From assembly GCF_014203365.1 (NCBI RefSeq), contig NZ_JACHIS010000001.1, forward strand, positions 1,674,001 to 1,738,000: a DNA stretch of 64,000 bases, in the 5' to 3' direction. Under the pieces are notes generated by a model. It made no database searches. It had not been told where the DNA came from and saw only the letters and a list, made by a program, of their open reading frames with translations. The stretch is from Actinoalloteichus hymeniacidonis (GTDB lineage Bacteria > Actinomycetota > Actinomycetes > Mycobacteriales > Pseudonocardiaceae). The position numbers and the translations under genes are program-made. Every line of letters starts with the position of its first letter. The stretch's first letter is position 1. This document shows, piece by piece, positions 43,309 to 52,168 of the stretch.

Positions 43309-44301
43309 ATGACCGACCCCGCGAACCCACAGATCCCGTTCCCCTCGGCGCCCGACGCGACGGTGACCGGGGTCGGCGGCACCGAGTTCACGGCCCCCGT
43401 GCGACACACCGTCCGCCGGGGACCCGTGGACATCTCGCTCTGGGTGTCCGGCCCGGTCGATGCGCCGCTCGCGTGCCTGCTGCATCCCCTCGGGTTGGAC
43501 CATCGCGTCTACGACGAGGTGGTGGCCAAGCTCAACGACCGTTTCCGGCTGGTGGTGCCCGATCTGCGCGGCCATGGCGAGACGCGGGCTTCGGCGGGCG
43601 AGGTGCGATTGCCCGCGATGGCCAGGGACGTCCTGGCCGTCCTGGACGCCTTGGACCTGCTCCAGCGCAGCGGGTCCCGAGACCTACCGAGACAGGCGCC
43701 CTCAACTCCTCCGCCGCCACCGCCGGGGGCGTCCGGTGCGGCCAGGCCCGTCCACCTCGTCGGGCACGCGATGGGCGCGATCGTCGCCGCCCTGACCGCC
43801 GCCAGCGATCCGGGGCGTTTCCCGTCGCTGCACCTGCTCGCCTCGCCCGCGCAGGGCGCGCCGGTCTTCCGCGATCGCGCGCAGGCGGCCGTGCGCTCCG
43901 GGATGAAGGGCGTGCTGCAACCCACGTTGGAACGGTGGTTCACCCAGCAGAGCCTGGCCGAGGAACTGCCCGTGGTCGACTACGTCCGCCGCTGCCTGCT
44001 GGCCATGCCGGTGGAGAACTGGACGGCGGTCTGGGAGTCGATGGCCGAGTTCCCCGGCTACGAGCCGCTCGCCGAGCGCCTACCCCGTACCTACTGCATC
44101 TCCGCAGGCCAGGATGTGTTCACCCCGCCGTCGGTCCTGGCGCAGATCAGCCACACCATCCCCAGCGCCGTCGCGCACCGGGTGATCCCCGGCGCGGGCC
44201 ATCTGTTGACTCTGGAGCGGCCCGCGGCACTGGCCGAACTGCTCGGCGACGACTGGGAGGAGTCCGGCCAACCGGTCAGACGCAGCCACGACCTGGCCTG
44301 A
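43309..44301 (+). CDS. alpha/beta hydrolase homolog lacking the nucleophile serine
   Basis: A 330-residue alpha/beta hydrolase fold protein: CLLHPLGLDHRVYDEVV, VVPDLRGHGET, and the C-terminal DVFTPPSVLAQISH and PGAGHLLTLERP with the expected His. The nucleophile elbow reads VGHAMGAIVAA, so the catalytic Ser of GHSMG is Ala (codon GCG). A proline-rich insertion (TPPPPPPG) precedes it. ATG at 43309 follows GGGGGA. It may be a non-catalytic binding protein, or a haloperoxidase-like relative using another residue. Confidence 0.85.
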   Translation: MTDPANPQIPFPSAPDATVTGVGGTEFTAPVRHTVRRGPVDISLWVSGPVDAPLACLLHPLGLDHRVYDEVVAKLNDRFRLVVPDLRGHGETRASAGEVRLPAMARDVLAVLDALDLLQRSGSRDLPRQAPSTPPPPPPGASGAARPVHLVGHAMGAIVAALTAASDPGRFPSLHLLASPAQGAPVFRDRAQAAVRSGMKGVLQPTLERWFTQQSLAEELPVVDYVRRCLLAMPVENWTAVWESMAEFPGYEPLAERLPRTYCISAGQDVFTPPSVLAQISHTIPSAVAHRVIPGAGHLLTLERPAALAELLGDDWEESGQPVRRSHDLA

Positions 44302-44379
44302 TTCTGGCCGCCTTCGCACCCCGGCGCCGGTGCGGGACACTGCCCGGACCCGTTCGACGATGGAACGCGAGAATGAGGC

Positions 44380-45069
44380 GTGGACATCGAGGAAGAGATG
44401 CACGGCATCGTCGAACAGCGGGAACGCTTTCGCGACTTCATGCTGGGCTACAAGTTCGCGATCGACGAGATGATCACCAAGATCAACATCCTTCGCGAGG
44501 ACTTCAATAACACCAACGAGTACAACCCGATCGAGCACATCGGCTCCCGGCTGAAGTCACCGGAGAGCATCATCCGGAAGGCTCGCCGGAAGAACCTGCC
44601 GGTGAACTTCGAGAGCCTGCGGGACAACTTCCTCGACATCGCGGGCGTGCGGGTGACGTGCAGTTTCATCTCCGACATCTACAAGATTCGCGACATGATC
44701 TCCGACCAGGAGGATGTCAAGATCGTCGAGGAGCGGGACTACATCGCCAAGCCCAAGGCCAGCGGCTATCAGAGCCTGCACCTGCTCATCGAGGTCCCGG
44801 TGTTCCGCGCCCGAGGCACCCAACGGGTGCCGGTGGAGCTGCAGATCCGCACCATCGCCATGGACTTCTGGGCCAGCCTCGAACACAAGATCTTCTACAA
44901 GTACGACCGCCACGTCCCGCTGGCCCTGCGCCAAGAACTGACCCAGGCCGCCGAGGCCGCCTCCAGCCTGGACCGGACCATGGAGAAGCTGCATGAGTCC
45001 GTCCGCGCAGGCGCCTCGCCGCAGGACGTGATGGACCGAACCAACGAGAATTTGTTGCCGAAGGCGTGA
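44380..45069 (+). CDS. small alarmone synthetase (GTP pyrophosphokinase)
   Basis: A 229-residue RelA/SpoT synthetase-only protein that would make (p)ppGpp from ATP and GTP/GDP. HIGSRLKSPESIIRKARRK binds nucleotide, DIAGVRVTCSFISD and ERDYIAKPKASGYQSLHLLI are the synthetase core, and VELQIRTIAMDFWASLEHKI completes it. There is no hydrolase domain or C-terminal TGS/ACT region. Start GTG at 44380. This matches the YjbM/YwaC (RelP/RelQ) group. Single gene; how it is induced is not visible. Confidence 0.93.
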   Translation: MDIEEEMHGIVEQRERFRDFMLGYKFAIDEMITKINILREDFNNTNEYNPIEHIGSRLKSPESIIRKARRKNLPVNFESLRDNFLDIAGVRVTCSFISDIYKIRDMISDQEDVKIVEERDYIAKPKASGYQSLHLLIEVPVFRARGTQRVPVELQIRTIAMDFWASLEHKIFYKYDRHVPLALRQELTQAAEAASSLDRTMEKLHESVRAGASPQDVMDRTNENLLPKA

Positions 45070-45458
45070 GAGTGCGGCGTGGGCGGCCGTCATCCTAGTC
45101 GCATGCAAGGGCCCCGGATCGTTCGTCTTCGATGCCCATTCGAGGCGGATGGCCGGGGTCCCGCTGCGCGGGGCCGGTGGGGAATCTTGTCCTCAATGGC
45201 TAAGGCGCTCCCTGCGGGCGTGCCCGCCGCCGCTGGTGCACGTGATGAATCGACTGCAAACCCTTAGTGTGGAATACTCGGATGGAGTAGTCTCCGTCCG
45301 GAAAACATACCGAGAGTCACGTGGTGGGTCTCTCCTTCTCGGGGTGTTCCCGAGAATTCTTAATGCTGATAAAGGTCGGTTAGTTTCCCCTTATTCTCCG
45401 ATATTGAAAGTATCGGCTATGGTTCGGCGGGTACTCGATTCCGTAGCGAGCAATCGCA
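45070..45458. promoter_or_regulatory. AT-richer region with two hairpins upstream of the tachylectin-like gene
   Basis: No supported gene in these 389 bases; base composition is clearly less GC-rich from about 45260. Inverted repeat 1: TTCTCGGG and CCCGAGAA arms at 45336-45343 and 45349-45356, five-base loop. Inverted repeat 2: CCGATA and TATCGG arms at 45398-45403 and 45411-45416, ending two bases before an ATG at 45419. They may be regulator sites or leader hairpins. Confidence 0.55.
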
Positions 45459-47357
45459 ATGCTCGCTACGGCCACGCTCATGTTCGGCGCTACTCCGCTG
45501 GTCGCTACCAGTGCCGGAGCGCAGGAGACGCCGTTGCTGCGCTGTAGCACCACTGCTCAAGTATTCGATGTCAATCAGGCGGGTGAGCTCAGGCGATATC
45601 CCCATCGTGACCCAGTCAATGGCGCTGATAGCTGGGAAGTGTCGCACTATCTTGGCGATGGATTCCTTGGTCGGACGTTGGCTGGCCCGGCCGGAAAGAT
45701 TCATGAACTCGAAGCCGATGGTCTGCTGAGAAACTATGAATTGAGGGGAGGCGCCTGGATACGGTACGGCGAGGACCAGGCATATTCTCGTGATATCCAG
45801 ACCGACTGGGCCGACTATACGACAGAAGATCGCCGCCATAAGATCACGGTGGACGCCGAGGGTGACATCTATCTGATTCAGGATGATGGTCAGCTCGTTC
45901 GCGCCACCGTCAATGTGGATGCGTCGGCGCTCCGGACTGAAGTTATCGATACCGGCTGGGATCGCTACGATCTTATCGTTGCGGCTGGCGACGGAGTCAT
46001 CTACGGCCGCACGCCGGACGGCACTCTTTACCGCAATCACTACAATTTCGGCGGGCAACGTTGGCTTGAGCTGGGTGTCGAGGTCGGAACGGGATGGGAA
46101 CGCTACAGCCGAATCACTTCGACGGGCGCCGATGTCCTCTATGGGACCGATCGTAGTTCCGGACATCTTCGATGGCATCGTTTCGTGCCGCATAGTGGCG
46201 AGATGGTCGAGGACCGAACAGTCTCGACCGAGGGACATTGGGCTGAAGGCCTCGACACTTCGATCAGGTCCGATACTTGCGATTGGTCATTTACGCCGCG
46301 ACCAAATCGACCTGGCGTGACCCAGGATCCAGACGGCAGGCCGGTACTGTTCGAGAGTGCCGATTCGCACGTCCAGATCGCCGCCCTGACCCCGGAAGGG
46401 GAACTGCAGCACGGTCGAATGTCCGACCCGCTTCTCCCTGACAGGGTGAGCTGGAGCACCTTCCCCAGCACTGTGAAGTTCCGCGGCAGTCCCGCGATCG
46501 GACAGAGCCTCGGGGACAGCCGCCTGTTGATCGCCGCTCACGATCGACACAGTGAGATTTGGAGCAGTCGGGAGATCTTTCGGCTACAAGGCTGGATCCC
46601 GCTGGAACCGGAAGGTGGCTTCATGGTCGCCGCGCCGAGCCTGCTCCAAGGCCCGGACGGCACCATGGTCGCCTTCGCCGTCGATGAGGATGGTGGGCTG
46701 TGGACAGCGGACCAGATGGGCGCCGGTCATCTCGGCGGATGGAGACAGCTCGCCGGTACGCCAGCCCTGGCACCGGAACCCCCTACCGTGATCAGTACCG
46801 AGTCCGAACTGCACTTCGTGGTGCGAACGGAGACCGGAGAGCTAGTCGAGAATCGACTTCAGGGCGGCGGCTGGGTCGACACGACGTGGCAGTCGTTGGA
46901 CCTGACGGCGGACCATCCGGCGGCTGCGGTTCTCCGTGCTGATGGCACTGTGGCCATCGCTGCGGTTCATGAAGGCGCCGTGCACCTTCGCGAAACGGGT
47001 CAGGGCTGGTCTGTGCTCGACGGAGTGACGGCGACCGGACCTGCGGCTATGGCAGAGAGTGTGTGGGGAACGCTGGAGCTCCTGGTTCGAGGGTCGGACG
47101 GTTATCTGTTCGCCACGGGCGAGGTCGAGTCCGACAGCGTGGAACTGCGTCCTTGGGAAACCGTCAGCTTGCAGCCATCGGCGACGGATCCGGCACTCAT
47201 CAGTTCCGACACGGGACGGCTCATCGGTGCATACCGCTCGACCGAATCGATCATGCACATCCTCTATCGCCGTCCTCCCGAGGTAAGAACGACCTCCGTC
47301 GTGGGCCAAGACGCAGAGTTCGTTGACGTGCCCGTTAACAATCCGCACAACGGATAG
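45459..47357 (+). CDS. secreted tachylectin-like/WD-like repeat protein
   Basis: A 632-residue secreted protein. The N-terminus MLATATLMFGATPLVATSAGA is a hydrophobic signal ending AGA-QE, but lacks the usual Arg/Lys start. Residues about 30-275 form a tachylectin-2-like propeller (GDIYLIQDDGQLVRA, VIYGRTPDGTLYRN, DVLYGTDRSSGHLRWHRF), a carbohydrate-binding fold. The second half has similar short Gly-Asp repeats (VAFAVDEDGGLWTADQMG). The frame is blocked by a stop at 45444, so ATG 45459 is the first start, but it has no ribosome site; see the finding on a possible upstream frameshift. A strong terminator follows. Confidence 0.8.
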   Translation: MLATATLMFGATPLVATSAGAQETPLLRCSTTAQVFDVNQAGELRRYPHRDPVNGADSWEVSHYLGDGFLGRTLAGPAGKIHELEADGLLRNYELRGGAWIRYGEDQAYSRDIQTDWADYTTEDRRHKITVDAEGDIYLIQDDGQLVRATVNVDASALRTEVIDTGWDRYDLIVAAGDGVIYGRTPDGTLYRNHYNFGGQRWLELGVEVGTGWERYSRITSTGADVLYGTDRSSGHLRWHRFVPHSGEMVEDRTVSTEGHWAEGLDTSIRSDTCDWSFTPRPNRPGVTQDPDGRPVLFESADSHVQIAALTPEGELQHGRMSDPLLPDRVSWSTFPSTVKFRGSPAIGQSLGDSRLLIAAHDRHSEIWSSREIFRLQGWIPLEPEGGFMVAAPSLLQGPDGTMVAFAVDEDGGLWTADQMGAGHLGGWRQLAGTPALAPEPPTVISTESELHFVVRTETGELVENRLQGGGWVDTTWQSLDLTADHPAAAVLRADGTVAIAAVHEGAVHLRETGQGWSVLDGVTATGPAAMAESVWGTLELLVRGSDGYLFATGEVESDSVELRPWETVSLQPSATDPALISSDTGRLIGAYRSTESIMHILYRRPPEVRTTSVVGQDAEFVDVPVNNPHNG

Positions 47358-47374
47358 CCGGAGTTCCGTAGCGA

Positions 47375-47407
47375 CGCGGCCGTTCACGGTTACCGTGAAC
47401 GGCCGCG
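47375..47407 (+). terminator. Hairpin terminator after the tachylectin-like gene
   Basis: A perfect 15-bp stem (arms 47375-47389 and 47393-47407) with a TTA loop begins 18 bases after the stop codon. Confidence 0.8.
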
Positions 47408-47476
47408 CATCGTTGACCGCAGTACTCACAGCGAGCGGTTCGCCGATGGAGGAACCCGTGTCGGATTGGATGCCCG

Positions 47477-47737
47477 ATGAAGTGGCCGGATGACACTCTC
47501 AACGCGATACGCACCAGGGATGACTTAGCTCGATTCCTGAGCGACCTAGCGGAGGACATCCGCGATGGGCGTCTGTCGCCGGAGAACACGACGACAGACG
47601 CCTTCATCGACGCAGCCGGGCGCTGGACCGGGTCGATGGACGGGTTCTTCCAGAACGTGATGAAGGAACCCGTGCCCGAGACTCCGGATTGGGCGCTGGT
47701 CGCCGCGATCTTCCGAGCCGCACTGGTCTACGAGTAG
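47477..47737 (+). CDS. small DUF7660-like protein
   Basis: An 86-residue soluble protein. The layout (RTRDDLARFLSDLAEDIRDG, then DAFIDAAGRWTGSMDGFF, then PDWALVAAIFRAALVYE) resembles the DUF7660 family of small actinobacterial and proteobacterial proteins, as I recall it; the function is unknown. ATG at 47477 gives the family-like N-terminus; the ribosome site is weak. Its last 10 bases overlap the end of the convergent glycoside hydrolase gene. Confidence 0.7.
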   Translation: MKWPDDTLNAIRTRDDLARFLSDLAEDIRDGRLSPENTTTDAFIDAAGRWTGSMDGFFQNVMKEPVPETPDWALVAAIFRAALVYE

Positions 47738-49032
47738 ATCGAGCCGCTCCTGGACCCCACGAACACCGCATTGCACTCTCGCTGCAACGCCACATCGCTC
47801 CACATCGGATGCTGGGGCGCCGCATTCGAGCACACCAGGGTGCCTCGGGCGCCGACCCGCGCCGACTCCGCCACCGCGAAGCGGCTGAAACCGGCACCGA
47901 TCGGACCTTCCTCGAAGGTGCCGTACAGCGGCGTGTAGCCGATCCAGCCTTCCCCGAAGACCAGCGGGATGCCGCGTTCCGCCGCCCAATCCGCCGCAGC
48001 CTCGATCCACACCGTCAGCTTCTGGCGCATTGCCAGCCGGTGCGGGCCGTAATGCTCGTACAGCCACGCATCGAACTTGGTCGGATCACACCAGTCGTGC
48101 AGGTAGACCTCGCGGTCGCCGACGACCGTCGCCTCGTTTCGCCAGCTTTCCGACTCCACCGGCCCCCAGTCGGCCAGATCTGGGGCTCCGGGGCGCAACA
48201 GTTCGCGGCGGGCGCGCTCTTGCGGGAACGGGCGGGACGCATCGCGCAGGGCATACGCGTCGATCAACTCGTCCAGAACGCCATAGACGTACGGGTGGAA
48301 CACGGCGACATCCACCGCTCGCGGCACCCCGCGCAGCGAGCCCACCGGGACCTCCGCGTAGTTCACCGTGACCGGGCGGTCCGGGTGGCGCTCTTTGAAG
48401 CGTGCGATGCCGCGTTCCAGTCTCGGGCGCAGGGCGACCACGACGTCGTCACCGGCCAAGCCCTCCGTGAGGTGACCGGCCTGGACCTCGTTGTGCAGTT
48501 CGGTGAAGGCGATGCGGTCGTCTAGGCCATGCTCGGCGAGGTAGTCGACGAGGTCGGCGAGCGCGGAAGCCAAGGCATCGGCCCGCCGCTCCGGGTCGAT
48601 CGCGTTCACCGCGTCCAGCCAGGCGCGGTCGGCTGCGAAGGCCGGGCTCTGCTGGTACTCCCAACTGGACAGGATCACGTAGCAGTCATGCTTTCGGGCC
48701 GCCTCGAAGAGCGCGAGCAGGTGCGCCCGGCCGTCGATCTCCGTCGCTGCTTTGACGTCGTACCACCGCACCCGCTGGCCGTAGCCGCCGCCTTCGCCAT
48801 CACGCGGGCCCAACGGTCCTAAGCGCAGCCTGCTGGTGTCCAGGCCCGAGCCGAACAGCAGCAGCGGCATCGCGCAGATCCGAATGGTGTTGTAGCCACG
48901 GTCGACGGCCTCGGCGAAGGCGACGTCGAGATCGGCGAACGGCTCGCCGGGGCCCGTACGGGTGTACCAGCTGAAGTCCCACAGCGAGATCGTCAGTTTC
49001 GCGGGCAGCGAATCGGGCAGCGGCGTCGGCAC
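47728..49032 (-). CDS. cellulase-superfamily glycoside hydrolase
   Basis: A 434-residue cytoplasmic glycoside hydrolase with a TIM-barrel pattern. FTELHNEVQ provides the Asn-Glu acid/base typical of clan GH-A, and LVFGEGWIGY a plausible nucleophile Glu. The start LTISLWDFSWYTRTGPGEPF is characteristic of the cellulase-like group linked to sugar ABC transporters. No signal peptide. GTG at 49032 follows GAAGGAG. It is the last gene of the GH35-ABC operon, 66 bases after MalG, and probably trims the imported glycan. Confidence 0.87.
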   Translation of the reverse strand: MPTPLPDSLPAKLTISLWDFSWYTRTGPGEPFADLDVAFAEAVDRGYNTIRICAMPLLLFGSGLDTSRLRLGPLGPRDGEGGGYGQRVRWYDVKAATEIDGRAHLLALFEAARKHDCYVILSSWEYQQSPAFAADRAWLDAVNAIDPERRADALASALADLVDYLAEHGLDDRIAFTELHNEVQAGHLTEGLAGDDVVVALRPRLERGIARFKERHPDRPVTVNYAEVPVGSLRGVPRAVDVAVFHPYVYGVLDELIDAYALRDASRPFPQERARRELLRPGAPDLADWGPVESESWRNEATVVGDREVYLHDWCDPTKFDAWLYEHYGPHRLAMRQKLTVWIEAAADWAAERGIPLVFGEGWIGYTPLYGTFEEGPIGAGFSRFAVAESARVGARGTLVCSNAAPQHPMWSDVALQRECNAVFVGSRSGSIYS

Positions 49033-49098
49033 GGTCGGAAGTCTCCTTCGGAAGAAGTGGGAACACGAATCTGCATCGCACGGGCGCCGCGAGGCGGC

Positions 49099-49935
49099 TC
49101 AGCTCTTCACCGCCCCCGCCGTCAACCCTTCCAACAACTGTTTGCGCAGCAGGAAGAACACCAACAGGCTCGGCACGGCCGCCAGCACCGACGCCGCCAA
49201 CACCAGGTCGTACTGCCTGCCGGTCGCACCGAACAACGCTTGGATGCCCAGCGGCAATGTGTAGTCGCCGGGCTCGCTGATCACGATCAGCGGCCAGATC
49301 AGGCTGTTGTAGCTGTTGAGGAACGACCACACCGCCAACGCCCCCAGCGCGGGCCGCAGCAGCGGCAGCACCACCCGGCGGAACAGGCCGAACTCGGTGC
49401 AGCCGTCCATTCTGGCCGCGTCCAACAGCGCATCGGGGATGGCCTGTTCGGCGAACTGGCGCATCATGAAGATCCCGAACGCGGGCGCCACCCATGGCAC
49501 CACCAGCGCGAAGTACGGTTCGGTCAGTCTGGCCTTGGCGATCATGATGAACAGCGGCACGACGATCACGGCGAACGGCACGGCCAGCGAGCTGAACATG
49601 ATGTTGAACAGCACATTCTTGCCCCGGAACCGGTATTTGGCGAAGGCGAAGCCCGCCAGCGCGCACAGGCCCACCGCGATCGTCGTCGACAGCAGCGCCA
49701 CCAGGGTGCTGGTCACGAACCAACTCCAGAACGGCTGTTCGGCCAGCAACGTCCGGTAGTTGTCGAGCACCGCGGGGATCGGCAGCGGTTGTGGGGGATA
49801 GCTGAAGATGTCGGCCCGGTCCTTGAACGACGCAGACAGCGCCCACAGCAGCGGCAGCGCGAACACCAGCAGCAGGCTGATCAGGAACCCGTACAGCAGC
49901 ACCCGGCCGCCGGTGACCCGAGTGGTGGCCTTCAT
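49099..49935 (-). CDS. carbohydrate ABC transporter permease (MalG-like)
   Basis: A 278-residue permease with six helices: FLISLLLVFALPLLWALSAS, then SFKDRADIFSYPPQPLP at the periplasmic entry, and the EAA loop DALLDAARMDGCTEFGLFRRVVLP. It ends LLRKQLLEGLTAGAVK, a hallmark of MalG-type proteins. ATG at 49935 overlaps the MalF-like stop as ATGA. Confidence 0.93.
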   Translation of the reverse strand: MKATTRVTGGRVLLYGFLISLLLVFALPLLWALSASFKDRADIFSYPPQPLPIPAVLDNYRTLLAEQPFWSWFVTSTLVALLSTTIAVGLCALAGFAFAKYRFRGKNVLFNIMFSSLAVPFAVIVVPLFIMIAKARLTEPYFALVVPWVAPAFGIFMMRQFAEQAIPDALLDAARMDGCTEFGLFRRVVLPLLRPALGALAVWSFLNSYNSLIWPLIVISEPGDYTLPLGIQALFGATGRQYDLVLAASVLAAVPSLLVFFLLRKQLLEGLTAGAVKS

Positions 49936-50843
49936 CGGTGGTCCCTTCCCACGCCGAACGCGCGATTGGCGAGCAGCCCGAGGACGAGGACCACGGCGAA
50001 CAACAACACCCCGGCGGCAGCGGCATAACCGAGTTGTTGGCGCTGGAAACCGGCGCGGTAGATGAACATCGCCACCGACAGCGTCGACTCGCCGGGCCCA
50101 CCCTGGGTGAGCAGGAAGGGCTCTTCGAAGATCTGCGCGGAGTTGACCAGCACGGTGACGCCGATGAACGCGGTCACCGGGCGCAGCGAGGGCAGCGTGA
50201 CGTCGACGAACCGGCGCACCGGCCCGGCGCCGTCGATGGCCGCCGCCTCGTACAGCTCGCGCGGCACGTTCTGCAAGCCCGCGAGGAAGAAGATGGTCAG
50301 ATAGCCGGTCCACCGCCAGATGACCAGCAACGCCACGCTGACCTTCGCCCACAGCGGATCGCCGAGCCAGTCGATGCCGCCGAAGCCGAACGTCGCCCGC
50401 AGCACACCGTTGACGATGCCGAACTCGCGCTCGAAGAACAGCCCGAACACCAGGGTGATGACGATGGGCGAGATGACCACCGGCATGAAGTAGGCCAGCC
50501 GGAACATGTCGCGACCACGCAGGCCCCGCGCGTTCAACGCCTGTGCGATGAGCAGCGCCACCGGCACCACGACACACATGGTGAACACCACGTAGATCCC
50601 GGTGTTGCCGACCGCCGTCCAGAAACTGCGGTCGGCGAGCAGATCCTGATAGTTGCGCAGGCCCACCCACTGCGGGGCGCCCAGCCCGGCCCACTCGGTG
50701 CCGCTCAAATAGAGCCCGACCAGGATCGGCACCACGAAGAACAGGCCGTACAGCAGGAAGAACGGCGACACGAACACATACGGCGCCAACCGCACCTGAT
50801 GGCGGGACCACCAGGACTCGGTGCTGCTCGACGTGCGGGTCAT
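49932..50843 (-). CDS. carbohydrate ABC transporter permease (MalF-like)
   Basis: A 303-residue permease: LAPYVFVSPFFLLYGLFFVVPILVG at the first helix (shown in part), ALNARGLRGRDMFRLAYFMP and the EAA loop RELYEAAAIDGAGPVRRFVDVTLP. ATG at 50843 overlaps the substrate-binding-protein stop as ATGA. It forms the channel with the MalG-like partner. No ATPase gene is present; such importers commonly borrow a shared MsiK-type ATPase in actinomycetes. Confidence 0.93.
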   Translation of the reverse strand: MTRTSSSTESWWSRHQVRLAPYVFVSPFFLLYGLFFVVPILVGLYLSGTEWAGLGAPQWVGLRNYQDLLADRSFWTAVGNTGIYVVFTMCVVVPVALLIAQALNARGLRGRDMFRLAYFMPVVISPIVITLVFGLFFEREFGIVNGVLRATFGFGGIDWLGDPLWAKVSVALLVIWRWTGYLTIFFLAGLQNVPRELYEAAAIDGAGPVRRFVDVTLPSLRPVTAFIGVTVLVNSAQIFEEPFLLTQGGPGESTLSVAMFIYRAGFQRQQLGYAAAAGVLLFAVVLVLGLLANRAFGVGRDHR

Positions 50844-52168
50844 CGTTTCACCTGCTGTCGGTAGGCGGTGATGCCTGCGTCGATCGCGGCGGCCGGGCTG
50901 GTGCGACCTCGTAGCGCGTCCAGCACCGGGCCGCCGAGGACGTCGGTGAGGATCTGCATGGAAGGCGCCTGGTGGAACAGCGGCAGGTCCTCCGCCGCCG
51001 GGGCGTAGACGTCGAACACCCGCTGGTCACCCAGGTATTCGTCCCGTTCCTCGACGAGTTCGGGGTCGCGATACAGCGAACGCAGCGTCGGCAGGAAGCC
51101 GCCGGAGCGATACCGCAGCAGTTGCCCCTCTCGGGTGAGGAAGACCCGACTCAGCAGGTCCAATGCCGCCGCCGTGCCTGCCTGGTCCTTGAGCACGGTG
51201 AACCCGGTGCCGCCGAGGGTGGAGGCGATGTGTCCGCCGCCCGCGAAGGGCGGCAGGGTGCGCATCCGCCACCGGCCCTGTTGATCGGGGACGTTGGCCT
51301 GCAACCCGTAGGCGTTGTACCAGTTCGGCATGGCCGTGGCCGCCAGCCTGCCGGACTTCAACGCCGCAGCGCACGCGCTGCTGTAGGGATCGGGCAGGCC
51401 CAGCAGGAAACCGGTGCGCACCCCGGTGGCCATGAATTCGAGGACTTCGACGGCTTCGACCGAGTCCAACCGCAGTTCGCCCGCCGCGTCGAACACCTGG
51501 CCGCCGCGTTGCAGGAAGAACTGGAAGAAGCTGTTGGACACCGCCAGGTTGTCGCCGGTGGAGACCATGCCGAGGCTGATCTCGTGATCCCGCGCCAGCC
51601 GTTCGCCGTGCTCGGCCAGCTCCTCCCAGGTGGCGACCTCCTCGGGGACGCCGTGTTCGGCGAACAGGTCCTGCCGGTAGTAGAGGACGGTGATCGAGTT
51701 GTCGGCGTCCAGGCTGTAGGGCTTGCCCTCGACGGTGTAGGGCGCCAGTTTCAGCAGCTCGTCGCCGAGCGGGGCCACCGTGTCGGTGAGGTCGACGAAC
51801 AGGTTCTCGGCGATCGAGGAGCCCATCACCCTGGCGAACTGGTCGATCACCAGCCCGGCCAGGTCCGGGGTGTTCCCGTCGGCGATGGCCTGGGCCATCA
51901 TCCGGGTGATGAGGTCGGTGGGTGCCACGTTGGTGATGTCGAGCCGGAACTCGAAACCGGAGTCGCCCATCAGCGCCGGGTCGGCGATCGCGGTCTGGAA
52001 GGTCGTGACATAGCCGGGATCGTGCGTCCACAGCCGGACCCCCACCGGACCCGAGGTGATGGGTGAACGGTCGGAGGTGGCGCAGGCGCCCAACAGTCGA
52101 CCGCCGAGCAGCCCGAGCCCGGCGACTCCCATGCCGCGCAGCAGGGTGCGTCGTCCCAGATCAGACAT
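50840..52168 (-). CDS. sugar ABC transporter substrate-binding lipoprotein
   Basis: A 442-residue family 1 solute-binding protein. The N-terminus has a twin-arginine motif (GRRTLLRG) followed by a hydrophobic stretch and LLGAC, so it should be a Tat-exported lipoprotein. FAEHGVPEEVATWEELAEHGERL and GGTGFTVLKD are typical of carbohydrate-binding proteins. The ATG at 52168 lies inside the last codons of the GH35 gene (8-base overlap). Confidence 0.92.
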   Translation of the reverse strand: MSDLGRRTLLRGMGVAGLGLLGGRLLGACATSDRSPITSGPVGVRLWTHDPGYVTTFQTAIADPALMGDSGFEFRLDITNVAPTDLITRMMAQAIADGNTPDLAGLVIDQFARVMGSSIAENLFVDLTDTVAPLGDELLKLAPYTVEGKPYSLDADNSITVLYYRQDLFAEHGVPEEVATWEELAEHGERLARDHEISLGMVSTGDNLAVSNSFFQFFLQRGGQVFDAAGELRLDSVEAVEVLEFMATGVRTGFLLGLPDPYSSACAAALKSGRLAATAMPNWYNAYGLQANVPDQQGRWRMRTLPPFAGGGHIASTLGGTGFTVLKDQAGTAAALDLLSRVFLTREGQLLRYRSGGFLPTLRSLYRDPELVEERDEYLGDQRVFDVYAPAAEDLPLFHQAPSMQILTDVLGGPVLDALRGRTSPAAAIDAGITAYRQQVKR

